Part shown: positions 35,887 to 45,208 of the stretch, piece after piece
How positions within the stretch are numbered: the first letter of the stretch is position 1
Layout of the letters: each line of letters opens with the position of its first letter
Source: Psychromonas sp. 14N.309.X.WAT.B.A12
Lineage (GTDB): Bacteria; Pseudomonadota; Gammaproteobacteria; Enterobacterales; Psychromonadaceae
DNA length: 64,000 nt
Direction: 5' to 3'
Assembly: GCF_030397575.1 (NCBI RefSeq)
Contig: NZ_JAPNXS010000004.1
Span: 186,001-250,000, forward strand
Notes under the pieces: generated by a model
What the model was told of the DNA's origin: nothing
Databases searched by the model: none
Seen by the model: the letters and a program-made list of their open reading frames with translations, nothing else
Made by a program: the position numbers and the translations under genes

Positions 35887-37272
35887 CTATATGAATTTGT
35901 CTATTTTTAAGTCTTCAATAGTCGATTCGATTGCAGAACGAAGAATAGACACAACCTCATCTACTGTATCGCGTGTCCAAATAAGTGGAGGTGAAAGTAC
36001 ATTTAAGTGTGCTATTGGTCTAACGATTAATCCTAAATTTTGGCAATGTTGGGCAATACGCTTTCCAACATTGGCTTCATAAGGAATAAGTTCTTTTGTC
36101 TCTTTATTAGCAACACTCTCAATGCACATCATAAAATGACTACCACGTACATCACCTACAATTGATAACTCTTTTAATGTTTTAAGTTGTTGCTCTAAAT
36201 AAGGGCCTACTGCTAATACGTTTTCACATATTTTTTCACGTTCCATTATTTCGATATTTTTTAATGCTACAGCACAGGCAACAGGGTGACCAGAGTATGT
36301 AAATCCAGTACTAAAAACCGCACCTTTGGCTTGTGGTTTTTTGATTACATCGTAAATTTCATCACTTAATAATGTTGCACCTAATGGGATATAACCTGAA
36401 GTTATTCCTTTTGCACAAATGATGATGTCAGGTTGAATACCAAATACTGACTCACTAGCAAAGAAGTGTCCTAAACGTCCAAATGCGGTCACTACTTCAT
36501 CTGAAATAAATAGGATGTCATTGGCTTTACATAAATCAAAAATTCTTTTGTGGTAACCTTCAGGTGCGACTAAAACACCGCCTGCTCCCATAATTGGCTC
36601 TGCTATAAAGGCGGCAACTTGATCTGCGCCTCCCATTTCAGAAAGGTTGGTTTCAAAGTCTTTGACTAGATAGTCACAGTATTCTGCTTCATTCATTCCT
36701 TCAGGCATGCGGTAACAATTGGCTTCACTAATATGCGTCACTAAGTCGTTGACTACATCAAATCCTTCATTATTACCGACAGTCCCAGTAAGAGTTGATG
36801 CCATGTAAGTGGTGCCATGATAACCACTGTGGCGAGACATAATTTTCTTTTTACTTGGCTTACCAATCTGGTTGAAGTAATAATGGACAATGCGTATTGC
36901 CTGATCATTCGCGACTGAACCACCACAGCTGTAAAATACATGATTTAAATTAGATGGTGCTAGGGAAGCAAGTTTGGTTGAAAGTTGAATTGCAGGGATG
37001 TTAGATAAGTTATTAAAAGGTGAGTAATAAGCCATTTTAGTTGCTTGTTCAGCCATTACTTGACCCAACTCAGCTCGTCCATGTCCTATATTGACACACC
37101 ATAATCCTGCAATACCATCTAAATACTTATTGTCATTGATATCATAGATATACGCACCTTCACTGTGAGCGATGATATCGCAGCCAGATTGATGAAAGTC
37201 TGAGAAATCAGTAAATGGATGTACGAAGTGGTCTTTATCTTGTTGCCATAGTGCTTTAACATCATATTGCAT
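35887..37272 (-). CDS. Class III aminotransferase, putrescine--pyruvate type (SpuC-like)
   Basis: This is a PLP-dependent omega-aminotransferase of 461 residues. GIAGLWCVNIGHGR lies near residues 53-66, SGYHGTTYMAST at 149-160, the cofactor aspartate at D258 in SDEVVTAFGRLG, and the Schiff-base lysine at K288 in CAKGITSGYIPLGA. This form resembles SpuC/PatA2-type enzymes that transfer an amino group from putrescine to pyruvate, giving 4-aminobutanal, rather than GabT. It lies directly before aguA and divergent from the first LuxR-type regulator, across a candidate operator. The specific donor is inferred from context. Confidence 0.87.
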   Translation of the reverse strand: MQYDVKALWQQDKDHFVHPFTDFSDFHQSGCDIIAHSEGAYIYDINDNKYLDGIAGLWCVNIGHGRAELGQVMAEQATKMAYYSPFNNLSNIPAIQLSTKLASLAPSNLNHVFYSCGGSVANDQAIRIVHYYFNQIGKPSKKKIMSRHSGYHGTTYMASTLTGTVGNNEGFDVVNDLVTHISEANCYRMPEGMNEAEYCDYLVKDFETNLSEMGGADQVAAFIAEPIMGAGGVLVAPEGYHKRIFDLCKANDILFISDEVVTAFGRLGHFFASESVFGIQPDIIICAKGITSGYIPLGATLLSDEIYDVIKKPQAKGAVFSTGFTYSGHPVACAVALKNIEIMEREKICENVLAVGPYLEQQLKTLKELSIVGDVRGSHFMMCIESVANKETKELIPYEANVGKRIAQHCQNLGLIVRPIAHLNVLSPPLIWTRDTVDEVVSILRSAIESTIEDLKIDKFI

Positions 37273-37358
37273 ATTTATAACCCATTGTTTATTATGAAGT
37301 AAGTATCATTGAAGATATATCATGCTTTTTAAATTACTATCAGTGCTAAGATGTTTGA

Positions 37359-37376
37359 TATACCGCTAGGGGGGTA
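37359..37376. promoter_or_regulatory. Candidate operator A, TATACC-N6-GGGGTA
   Basis: TATACC (37359-37364) and GGGGTA (37371-37376) form an inverted-repeat-like site between the divergent aminotransferase and luxR-type genes. It ends about 42 bases before the regulator ATG and about 87 before the aminotransferase ATG. Similar sites occur at 38225-38242 and 46063-46082. Confidence 0.5.
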
Positions 37377-37418
37377 AATAGTTAATTTATTCATCTTTTA
37401 TTACACTAAAGGACAGTT

Positions 37419-38189
37419 ATGGATTGGAATAAATCAATAGCAAATATGATCAATCATATGTCGCTACAGAGTTGGCCTGGTGTCATGATTGAAAGTCTAC
37501 AAGACTTAGCGCATTTCGATACTTGGTTAGTTGCTACCTATAAACAACAATTCAAACCGATCGTTGTTCACACTTCGTATCAGATTGAATCGCAGAAGAA
37601 AATTCATCGCTTTCTTAATAAAGCCTATTTATTAGATCCGCTTTTTAACGCTATAGAAAATGGGTTGAACGACGGTTTATACCGTTTGCGAGATCTCGCC
37701 CCAGATCAATTTAATAATACAGAGCAATATAAAAGTTGTTACAGCGATTTTGATTTAAGTGATGAGATAATTTTTGTCACCCGTTTTGATAATGGTGTGG
37801 TGTTTACTATCTCTTTAGGTAGAACATCAAAATTAGGTGGAATTAGTCGTGTTGAGCTTAATCGATTAAAGAGTGTCCAGCCTATTTTACAAGCAATGAG
37901 TAAACAATTTTGGAATACACAATTTTCCCAGTATGTGCATGATGAGCAATCACGTTACTCCTTAGAATATGCAATTAATACTTTTGATAGTAACGTATTG
38001 ACGCCTCGTGAAAAACAAATAACTGGTTTGATATTGCAAGGACATTCATCTAAATCAATTTCTGAGTCGTTGAATATCAGTGTGGGAACAATCAAGGTGC
38101 ACCGTAAAAGCATTTATATGAAACTGGATATCTGTAGAGAGTCAGAATTATTCTCACAATTTATTAATCATTTACGCACCCTCTCATAA
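37419..38189 (+). CDS. LuxR-type regulator 1 of the polyamine island
   Basis: The 256-residue protein has a C-terminal LuxR HTH (about 194-250; LTPREKQITGLILQG, SVGTIKVHRKSIYMKL) and an N-terminal sensor domain of about 165 residues with no phospho-acceptor. The N-domain shares a pattern with the second regulator at 45209: YLLDP (70-74), then DLAPDQF (92-98), a YK..YS segment and a DE pair. No acyl-homoserine-lactone signature was recognised. It is divergent from the aminotransferase-aguA unit and just upstream of the M20 carbamoylase. It probably responds to a polyamine-pathway metabolite, which is inference. Confidence 0.85.
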   Translation: MDWNKSIANMINHMSLQSWPGVMIESLQDLAHFDTWLVATYKQQFKPIVVHTSYQIESQKKIHRFLNKAYLLDPLFNAIENGLNDGLYRLRDLAPDQFNNTEQYKSCYSDFDLSDEIIFVTRFDNGVVFTISLGRTSKLGGISRVELNRLKSVQPILQAMSKQFWNTQFSQYVHDEQSRYSLEYAINTFDSNVLTPREKQITGLILQGHSSKSISESLNISVGTIKVHRKSIYMKLDICRESELFSQFINHLRTLS

Positions 38190-38190
38190 A

Positions 38191-38242
38191 TATACCCCTC
38201 TCTAAGCAACCATTCTAGATAACTTATACCTGTAGGGGTATA
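38191..38242. promoter_or_regulatory. Candidate operator B plus a half-site upstream of the M20 hydrolase
   Basis: TATACC-TGTA-GGGGTATA at 38225-38242 is the best copy of the repeat, with perfectly complementary outer arms TATACC/GGTATA. A half-site TATACCCC lies at 38191-38198. The site ends 54 bases before the hydrolase ATG. Confidence 0.5.
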
Positions 38243-38296
38243 GGTTTGCTATCGCATGCTCCTTATTATCAAGGCAAACAGATATAAGGAGGTGTA

Positions 38297-39532
38297 ATGA
38301 ACAACCCAAGAATTAATCAAAGTAGACTCTGGGATAGCCTGATGGAAATGGCTAAAATTGGTGCCACAGAAAAAGGAGGCTGTTGTCGTCTTGCTCTGAC
38401 TGATATTGATAAGCAGGGACGTGATCTATTTATTGACTGGTGTATTAAAGCTGGTTGTTCAATTCATATTGATAAAATGGGTAATATATTTGCTCGCCGT
38501 GAAGGCAGTGAACAAAGAGTTGCAGCTATTGGCACAGGAAGTCATTTAGATACACAACCTACTGGTGGTAAGTTCGATGGTATTTATGGTTGTCTTGCAG
38601 GTCTAGAGGTGATTCGTAGTTTAAATGACCAAAACATCACAACCAGTCGTCCCATTGAAGTGTCTGTTTGGACTAATGAAGAGGGCTCGCGTTTTGCTCC
38701 TGCTATGGTTTCTTCTGGAGTATACAGTGGAAAATTTGATTTAGAATACGCACATCAACAAATAGATAGTGACGGTATCAGCATTGCAGAAGCTTTGCGT
38801 GCAATAGGGTACATGGGAGATGATGAAGTCGGGCAACGTGACCTGCATAAGTTCTTCGAGTTACATATCGAGCAGGGCCCAGTACTAGAGCAAGAAAATA
38901 AACAAGTTGGGATCGTTACGGGTGTGTTAGGCATGCGCTGGTATGACGTTACCCTAACGGGTACCTCTGCACATGCCGGCCCAACACCAATGAGTTACCG
39001 TAAAGACGCTCTTTATGCTGCAACACAAGTGTTTAACGAACTTTATCAAATCGCTGAAAGAGGTGAAGGTGAAGGTGCGCGTTGTACAGTGGGTGAGTTA
39101 GCTATAATCAAAGGTTCACGCAATGTTATTCCCGGAGATGTAACCTTTACACTAGATTTACGTCATGCTGAGTTAGCGGGTTTATCTGACTTAGAAGTAC
39201 AAGCGAAACAAGTTATTAAAAACGTGGCAGAAAGCACTGGTGTAGAAATTAAGCTTGATAATATTTGGGATAGTCCTCCTGTTGCCTTTAATGATGATTG
39301 TATTGCCGCTGTTAGTCATGCCGTAGAAAACTCTGGATTAACTTACCAACGCTTAGTCAGTGGTGCTGGACATGACGCTGTTAATATCGCCAGTGTAGTG
39401 CCAACCTCTATGATCTTTATCCCCTCTATTGGCGGTATTAGTCACAATGAATCAGAATATTCTAGCCCAGATCAAGTGGGAGATGGCTGTCAGATTCTGT
39501 TTGATGTGATACTTAATGAAGCGAATAAATAA
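38297..39532 (+). CDS. M20-family amidohydrolase (hydantoinase/carbamoylase type), candidate N-carbamoylputrescine hydrolase
   Basis: This is a zinc-dependent amidase of the family that includes N-carbamoyl-L-amino-acid hydrolase, beta-ureidopropionase and allantoate amidohydrolase. Metal-site motifs are in order: TGSHLDTQPTGGKFDG, VWTNEEGSRFAP, ELHIEQGPVLE, and SIGGISHNESEYS. The dimerisation-domain segment GTSAHAGPTPMSYRKDAL is typical. 411 residues. The ribosome site is a full AAGGAGGTG. Between the AguA unit and PuuC, and with no nitrilase-type AguB in the window, it is a strong candidate to split N-carbamoylputrescine into putrescine, CO2 and ammonia. The substrate has not been shown. 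Confidence 0.85.
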   Translation: MNNPRINQSRLWDSLMEMAKIGATEKGGCCRLALTDIDKQGRDLFIDWCIKAGCSIHIDKMGNIFARREGSEQRVAAIGTGSHLDTQPTGGKFDGIYGCLAGLEVIRSLNDQNITTSRPIEVSVWTNEEGSRFAPAMVSSGVYSGKFDLEYAHQQIDSDGISIAEALRAIGYMGDDEVGQRDLHKFFELHIEQGPVLEQENKQVGIVTGVLGMRWYDVTLTGTSAHAGPTPMSYRKDALYAATQVFNELYQIAERGEGEGARCTVGELAIIKGSRNVIPGDVTFTLDLRHAELAGLSDLEVQAKQVIKNVAESTGVEIKLDNIWDSPPVAFNDDCIAAVSHAVENSGLTYQRLVSGAGHDAVNIASVVPTSMIFIPSIGGISHNESEYSSPDQVGDGCQILFDVILNEANK

Positions 39533-39686
39533 AGGCGCTAAATAAACTAATAAACAAGAGAAAATTTAATAACCAATCACCTCTTGTCTATTAACTACTT
39601 TATAACTAGCTACTATTTACCAACATAAACTTCATATGTGTTGAGTTGGTACCTGAATAAATTAATCATTTAACATGGAGTATGGA

Positions 39687-41177
39687 ATGAAAAGTTACTC
39701 ACAATGGCAAGAGATGGCCAGCTCAATCAAATTTAACACGGATGCTTTTATCAATGGCACATTTGTTCCTGCGCAATCAGGGGAAACATTTTCATCAATT
39801 AACCCTGCTACAGGAAATGTACTTGCTGAGGTAGCAAGTTGTGATAGCGAAGATGCCAACATTGCTGTAGCAGCAGCGAAGCAGGTATTTGATTCTGGTA
39901 CTTGGTCTAGAAAGCCTGCTTTAGAGCGCAAAAAAATATTATTAAAGTTTGCCGATTTAATCGAACAACATACCGATACCTTGTCATTAATTGATACCCT
40001 AGATATGGGGAAACCTATTTCAGATTGCGTTGGCTTTGATCTACCTAATACAGTAGAAACATTTCGTTGGACTGCCGAAGCAATTGATAAAGTTTATGGT
40101 GAAATTTCACCGACTAATACTAACAGTATGGCGTTAATGACCCATGAGCCGATTGGGGTAGTAGCGGCGATTGTTCCTTGGAACTATCCATTAATGATGG
40201 CTAGTTGGAAAATTGCTCCTGCATTGGCGGCAGGTAATAGTGTCATTTTGAAACCTTCTGAGAAATCGCCATTGAGTGCACTGTTTTTAGCAACGCTAGC
40301 AAAAGAAGCTGGTATTCCAGATGGTGTTTTTAATGTTTTACCTGGCTTTGGTCATACAGTCGGTAAGGCACTTGCCTTACATAATGAAGTTGATGTGATC
40401 ACCTTCACTGGGTCTACCAAGGTAGCGGGTCAGTTAATGGGCTATGCTGGGCAATCAAACTTAAAACGGACTTGGCTTGAGGCTGGTGGTAAATCACCTT
40501 GTATTATTTTTGCCGATTGTGAAGATTTAGAAGCTGCTGCGTTTGCTGCTGCATTTGGTATCTTTTCAAATCAAGGCGAAGTGTGTATTGCTACTTCACG
40601 GCTATTAATAGAAGAGTCTATTAAAGATAAATTTATCAGCTTATTAGTAGAACAAGCGAACAAATTTATTCCTGGTGATCCCCTTAATCCAGAGACCAAT
40701 ATGGGCGCTATTGTTGACCAGCAGCACCTTGATAATATTCTTAGCTTTATTGAGTCTGGCGTTAGGGAAGGGGCTAATTTATTGTACGGAGGTAAACAAG
40801 CCACAGTGGATGGTCAAGGCTGTTTTGTACAACCAACTATTTTTACCGATACGCAACAAAACATGAACATTGTTGAAAATGAAATCTTTGGACCTGTTGT
40901 TGCTGTGAATACTTTTACAACATGGGAAGAAGCTGTTCGCTTAGCAAATGATAGTAAGTATGGCTTAGCAGCGGGGGTCTGGACTGATAACCTGAAAAAA
41001 GCACATAAAACAGCACGCGTATTGCAAGCGGGTATGGTATGGATAAATAATTGGGCTGGCAGTGATTCGACAACACCTTTTGGTGGTGTGAAACAGTCAG
41101 GCAATGCACGGGATAAATCTCTTCATTCTATTGATAAATATACTGAGATGAAAACCACTTGGATTGATTTAAGCTAA
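39687..41177 (+). CDS. puuC: PuuC-like aldehyde dehydrogenase (4-aminobutanal / gamma-glutamyl-aminobutanal)
   Basis: This NAD(P)-dependent aldehyde dehydrogenase oxidises the putrescine-derived aldehyde to GABA or its gamma-glutamyl form. Motifs: VPWNYPLMM, GNSVILKPSEKSPLSA, FTGSTKVAGQ, catalytic glutamate in LEAGGKSP and catalytic cysteine in NQGEVCIATSR, and the C-terminal PFGGVKQSGNARDKSLHSIDKYTE typical of PuuC. 496 residues (495 in E. coli PuuC). The ATG at 39687 has GGAG seven bases upstream; the frame could start at 39675. No PuuA, PuuB or PuuD occurs here, so the direct transamination route is more likely than the glutamylated route. Confidence 0.9.
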   Translation: MKSYSQWQEMASSIKFNTDAFINGTFVPAQSGETFSSINPATGNVLAEVASCDSEDANIAVAAAKQVFDSGTWSRKPALERKKILLKFADLIEQHTDTLSLIDTLDMGKPISDCVGFDLPNTVETFRWTAEAIDKVYGEISPTNTNSMALMTHEPIGVVAAIVPWNYPLMMASWKIAPALAAGNSVILKPSEKSPLSALFLATLAKEAGIPDGVFNVLPGFGHTVGKALALHNEVDVITFTGSTKVAGQLMGYAGQSNLKRTWLEAGGKSPCIIFADCEDLEAAAFAAAFGIFSNQGEVCIATSRLLIEESIKDKFISLLVEQANKFIPGDPLNPETNMGAIVDQQHLDNILSFIESGVREGANLLYGGKQATVDGQGCFVQPTIFTDTQQNMNIVENEIFGPVVAVNTFTTWEEAVRLANDSKYGLAAGVWTDNLKKAHKTARVLQAGMVWINNWAGSDSTTPFGGVKQSGNARDKSLHSIDKYTEMKTTWIDLS

Positions 41178-41203
41178 TAGTCGTTAATAATACTGTTACT
41201 CAT

Positions 41204-41242
41204 AAAAATCCCCCCTAATGCATTCATTAGGGGGGATTTTTT
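41204..41242. terminator. Bidirectional terminator between puuC and gabT
   Basis: AAAATCCCCCCTAATG (41205-41220) pairs perfectly with CATTAGGGGGGATTTT (41225-41240) around a 4-base loop, with T tracts outward on both strands. It serves both convergent genes. Confidence 0.93.
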
Positions 41243-41309
41243 GTTAGCAGCCTTTATAAAAACCTATCAGGGAATACCGCGGATAGGTTTAGGAAGAGGA
41301 GCAATTTAA

Positions 41310-42599
41310 CTAACTATTTTTATCTACCACGCTATTAAATAAACGAGTAAATTTATCTAAACCTTCATTAATAATCTCGTTTGAAATAGTTAATGCTGGT
41401 AGGAAGCGGATAACATTACCGTAGAAACCACAGGCAAGAAGTACTAAACCATGTTCAGCAGCATTAGCAATAATAGCTTGGGTTAATGCGGTGTTTGGCT
41501 GTTCAGCATCACCATTTTTAACAAACTCAATGGCTATCATTGCACCTTGATTTCTGACATCTAGAATGACGTCAGGATGCTGTTGTTGTAATTGACTTAA
41601 ACGTTGATGAAACAAATCACCTATCTCAACAGAGCGTTGTACTAGGTTTTCTTCTTCGATTACCTCTAAAACAGCTAAAGCAGCCGCGCAAGCAACTGGT
41701 GAACCACCATAAGTACCGCCTAAGCCACCAGGCAGTGGTGCATCCATAATCTCGCTTTTACCTACAACTGCTGAAATCGGGAAACCGCCAGCAATACCTT
41801 TGGCCATGGTCATTAAATCAGGTTCAACACCAGAATACTCAAATGCAAACATTTTACCAGTACGGCCAAAGCCAGTTTGAATTTCGTCTGCAATTAACAT
41901 GATCCCGTGTTGGTCACAAAGCTCACGTAATGCTTGCAGAAACTCAGGTGGGGCCACGTAAAAACCACCTTCACCTTGAACGGGTTCAACAATGATAGCA
42001 GCTACATCAGTAGGGCAGATATCTACCTTAAATAAGTTGTTTAATGCTTTAAGTGAATCTTTAACAGATACGTCATGACGATCCATAGGAAAAGGCGCAT
42101 GGAAAATATCAGAAGGGAACGGACCAAATAAATTTTTATAAGGTGTTACTTTGCCTGTTAATGCCATGGTTAAATTCGTACGGCCATGGAACCCCCCATT
42201 AAAAGCAATGACACCACGACGACCAGTATGTGCGCGGGCAATTTTCACACAGTTTTCCACTGCTTCAGCACCCGTAGTCACAAAAATTGCTTTTTTAGGT
42301 GAGTTACCTGGTGCTGCTGCTGTTAGTTTTTCCGCTAACGTGACTGCAACTTCATAAGGATTAACCATGACACATGTATGGCTAAATTTATCGATCTGTT
42401 GTTTTGCGGCCTCAACAATTTTGGGATGGCTATGGCCGGTATTGCAGACTGCAATTCCAGTCCCAAAGTCGATATAACGTTGACCTTCCACATCCCACAG
42501 CTCAGCATTTTTAGCATGCTCTACATATATTGGATAAATGTTGCCTTGCCCACGTGCGAAGGCTTGTGTTTTTCTACTTTGTAAACTGCTGTTTGTCAT
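41310..42599 (-). CDS. gabT: GabT, 4-aminobutyrate aminotransferase
   Basis: GabT converts GABA and 2-oxoglutarate to succinate semialdehyde and glutamate. Class III PLP fold: GTGIAVCNTGHSHPK, FVTTGAEAVENCVKIARAHTGR, PVQGEGGFYVAPPEFL, LIADEIQTGFGRTGKMFAFE and TMAKGIAGGFPISAVVGK with the cofactor lysine. 429 residues (426 in E. coli). The second ATG at 42599 is better spaced from AGGA than the one at 42605. It follows gabD on the minus strand by about 67 bases. Confidence 0.95.
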   Translation of the reverse strand: MTNSSLQSRKTQAFARGQGNIYPIYVEHAKNAELWDVEGQRYIDFGTGIAVCNTGHSHPKIVEAAKQQIDKFSHTCVMVNPYEVAVTLAEKLTAAAPGNSPKKAIFVTTGAEAVENCVKIARAHTGRRGVIAFNGGFHGRTNLTMALTGKVTPYKNLFGPFPSDIFHAPFPMDRHDVSVKDSLKALNNLFKVDICPTDVAAIIVEPVQGEGGFYVAPPEFLQALRELCDQHGIMLIADEIQTGFGRTGKMFAFEYSGVEPDLMTMAKGIAGGFPISAVVGKSEIMDAPLPGGLGGTYGGSPVACAAALAVLEVIEEENLVQRSVEIGDLFHQRLSQLQQQHPDVILDVRNQGAMIAIEFVKNGDAEQPNTALTQAIIANAAEHGLVLLACGFYGNVIRFLPALTISNEIINEGLDKFTRLFNSVVDKNS

Positions 42600-42666
42600 G
42601 TTCATCTTCCTGATAGATAAAGAGTTTGGCTATTTATAGTTTGTATTGTCAGAGAGTTTGCTTGGC

Positions 42667-44124
42667 TTATTTATCTAAACCACCCATACATAAATATTTA
42701 ATTTCTAAGTAATCATCTAAACCATATTTTGATCCTTCGCGACCACTACCTGATTGTTTGATACCACCAAACGGTGCTGCAGCATTAGAAATCATTGCTT
42801 CATTAATACCAACCATGCCGTATTCTAAACCTTCTGATACACGCCATACTCTGCCAATATCACGAGAATAAAAGTAAGCGGCTAATCCGACTTCACAGTC
42901 GTTGGCCATTGCTAACACTTGATCTTCATCTTCGAATGCAATGATAGGAGAAACAGGGCCAAAAATTTCTTCGCGAGCAATGGGCATTTGGTTGGTCACA
43001 TTAGTTAAAATGGTGGGTTGGTAAAAAGTATTACCTGCGCTATCTCGTTGACCGCCTAATAAAACCTTAGCACCTAAAGCAACAGAATCGGTTACTAATT
43101 TCTCAACGCCATCAACTGCACTTGAAGAAATCATTGGGCCAATGTCTACGTCTTTTGTTAAGCCATCACCGATATTTAGACTGGCAACGGCTGTTTTAAA
43201 TTTTTCAGTAAACTCTTCTAATACCGAACGTTGTACAAAAATTCGATTAGTACAAACGCAAGTTTGACCTGCATTACGGTATTTAGAAGCCATTGCTCCT
43301 TGCACTGCTGCGTCAATATCTGCGTCATCAAAGACGATGAAAGGTGCGTTACCACCTAATTCCATTGATACTTTTTTTACCGTTGAAGCACATTGTTCAA
43401 TTAATGTTTTACCCACTGCTGTTGATCCAGTGAAAGTGAATTTTGCAATATCAGGATGCTGCGTCAACACTTTACCCATCCCTCTAGAGTCATCACCTGC
43501 AACAACATTGAATACGCCTGCTGGAATACCTGCGCGCTCTGCTAATTCAGCCATGGCGAGTGCAGAAAGTGGTGTTAATGCCGCTGGGCGAACGACAAAA
43601 GTACAACCTGCCGCTAATGCAGCTGCTGCTTTTCGTGCAATCATCGCATTAGGGAAGTTCCAGGGTGTAATAGAAGCGACAACACCCACAGGCTGTTTAA
43701 CAACAACAATACGTTTGTCACTTGATGGACCTGGAATAGTATCGCCATAAACGCGTTTGCCTTCTTCTGCAAACCATTCTATAAATGCTGCACCATAGCC
43801 AATCTCGCCTTTTGCTTCAGCAAAGGGTTTACCTTGTTCTAAGGTTAGAATACGTGCAAGGTCATCTTGATGTTGAATCATTAAATTGAACCAGTTTCGC
43901 ATTAAAGTACAACGCTCATTAGCTGATTTTGCCGACCACTTTTTTAATGCTTTTTTAGCTGCTTTTACGGCAAGTTTGGTATCTGCCACACCAGCATTGC
44001 ATACCTTTGCAAGTTCTTCGCCTGTTGCTGGGTTGGTCACGCTAAAGAATGAATCGCTGCTATGCCAACTACCATCGATGTAGGAAAATGTTTTGAGTAA
44101 ATGCTTATCTTGTAATGCGTTCAT
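42667..44124 (-). CDS. gabD: GabD, succinate-semialdehyde dehydrogenase (NADP+)
   Basis: GabD oxidises succinate semialdehyde to succinate, the last step of the island's pathway. Motifs: ITPWNFPNAMIARKAAAALAAGC, split by conserved residues; FTGSTAVGK; catalytic glutamate in MELGGNAPFIVFDDAD; catalytic cysteine in NAGQTCVCTNR; and the C-terminal GIKQSGSGREGSKYG. The two-cysteine CVC at the active site is usual for GabD. 485 residues (482 in E. coli). The ATG at 44124 has GGAG upstream; the longest frame begins at a TTG at 44136. It is divergent from a LysR gene. Confidence 0.95.
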   Translation of the reverse strand: MNALQDKHLLKTFSYIDGSWHSSDSFFSVTNPATGEELAKVCNAGVADTKLAVKAAKKALKKWSAKSANERCTLMRNWFNLMIQHQDDLARILTLEQGKPFAEAKGEIGYGAAFIEWFAEEGKRVYGDTIPGPSSDKRIVVVKQPVGVVASITPWNFPNAMIARKAAAALAAGCTFVVRPAALTPLSALAMAELAERAGIPAGVFNVVAGDDSRGMGKVLTQHPDIAKFTFTGSTAVGKTLIEQCASTVKKVSMELGGNAPFIVFDDADIDAAVQGAMASKYRNAGQTCVCTNRIFVQRSVLEEFTEKFKTAVASLNIGDGLTKDVDIGPMISSSAVDGVEKLVTDSVALGAKVLLGGQRDSAGNTFYQPTILTNVTNQMPIAREEIFGPVSPIIAFEDEDQVLAMANDCEVGLAAYFYSRDIGRVWRVSEGLEYGMVGINEAMISNAAAPFGGIKQSGSGREGSKYGLDDYLEIKYLCMGGLDK

Positions 44125-44280
44125 GGTTATCTCCAAGCTTATATATGTTTAAAAATGCTTAACAGTTTGAACTTGCCACTAGTCTCATTGGCGAGACTTG
44201 CTCTGTGAGCTTATTGAATAACAATTTAAAATAAGGTTAAATACAAAACTTTAAACAATAAGTTTGAAGCGAGTAAAACT

Positions 44281-45207
44281 ATGAAGAAATCGTCGATAAT
44301 TCCTAAACCTATCGCAGAGTATGATTTGCGTTTACTACGGATCTTTGTTTCTGTGGTCGAGAATGGAGGATTTTCTGCCGCCGAATCTGCTTTAGGGATC
44401 ACCCGTTCTACTATTAGTATTCATATGTCTAATCTTGAAGAACGTATGAAACTGAAGTTATGTTTGCGTGGCCGCGGTGGTTTTGCTTTAACTGAGGATG
44501 GGCACACTGTTTATCGCGCAGTGATTAATCTCTTTGATTCCTTGAATGATTTTTCATTATTAGTTGGCTCATTGAGTAATGAATTAAGCGGTGAGTTAGT
44601 CATTTTATGTGCTGACCAATTAAATCAAACAACGCAAAATAAATTATCTCAAGTGATTAAAATAATTCATCAAGATTCACCAAACTTACACCTGGTATTA
44701 GACAGTGAACCTATCGCTAATATTGAAAAGTCATTATTAAAAGATAAAGCACATATTGGTTTATTTCCTGGATATCAACAAATAGAAGGCTTGACCTACC
44801 AACATATTACCGATGAGGCTGTTTATTTATGTTGCAGTAAAGATCATCCTTTTTTTAATAAAGTTGATACTGTAATTAGTGCTGCTGATTTGGCTGAGGT
44901 ACCTGCCATTCATCCTGGGGTGGATATTGAGCCTTCTGGTAGTGAGCAATTGAAAAAATTAAACCTAATGGCCAAGTCGTATCAATTTGATACACGTAAA
45001 GCGATGATTATGTCTGGAAGTTACATTGGGTTTATGCCGCAAAGTTATATTCAGGAGGAATTAAATCAAGGCGAGATGCGCATCATTCGCCCTAGTGAGA
45101 TAACTTACCCATTTAATTTATCTTTAGTGGCTAAAAAAACACCCCGTGAAGCTAATAAAGTTGCATTACTGACCGAAGTATTTAACCGAGTTTTTAATGA
45201 GGTTTAA
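44281..45207 (+). CDS. LysR-family regulator divergent from gabD-gabT
   Basis: The N-terminal HTH (about residues 16-75; DLRLLRIFVSVVENGGFSAA, RSTISIHMSNLEERMKLKL) is followed by an effector-binding domain with GFMPQSYIQEEL near the C-terminus. 308 residues. The 156-base gap to gabD is a natural shared control region, so GABA or succinate semialdehyde is a likely effector; this is inferred. It is a different LysR subtype from the one at 30237. It converges on the second LuxR-type gene with a 1-base gap. Confidence 0.88.
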   Translation: MKKSSIIPKPIAEYDLRLLRIFVSVVENGGFSAAESALGITRSTISIHMSNLEERMKLKLCLRGRGGFALTEDGHTVYRAVINLFDSLNDFSLLVGSLSNELSGELVILCADQLNQTTQNKLSQVIKIIHQDSPNLHLVLDSEPIANIEKSLLKDKAHIGLFPGYQQIEGLTYQHITDEAVYLCCSKDHPFFNKVDTVISAADLAEVPAIHPGVDIEPSGSEQLKKLNLMAKSYQFDTRKAMIMSGSYIGFMPQSYIQEELNQGEMRIIRPSEITYPFNLSLVAKKTPREANKVALLTEVFNRVFNEV

Positions 45208-45208
45208 G

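Noticed and set aside
43337-43750. 137-codon frame opposite gabD
   Set aside because: It lies wholly antisense to a well-supported gene; its Ala/Pro/Thr-rich composition is the mirror of the gabD codons.
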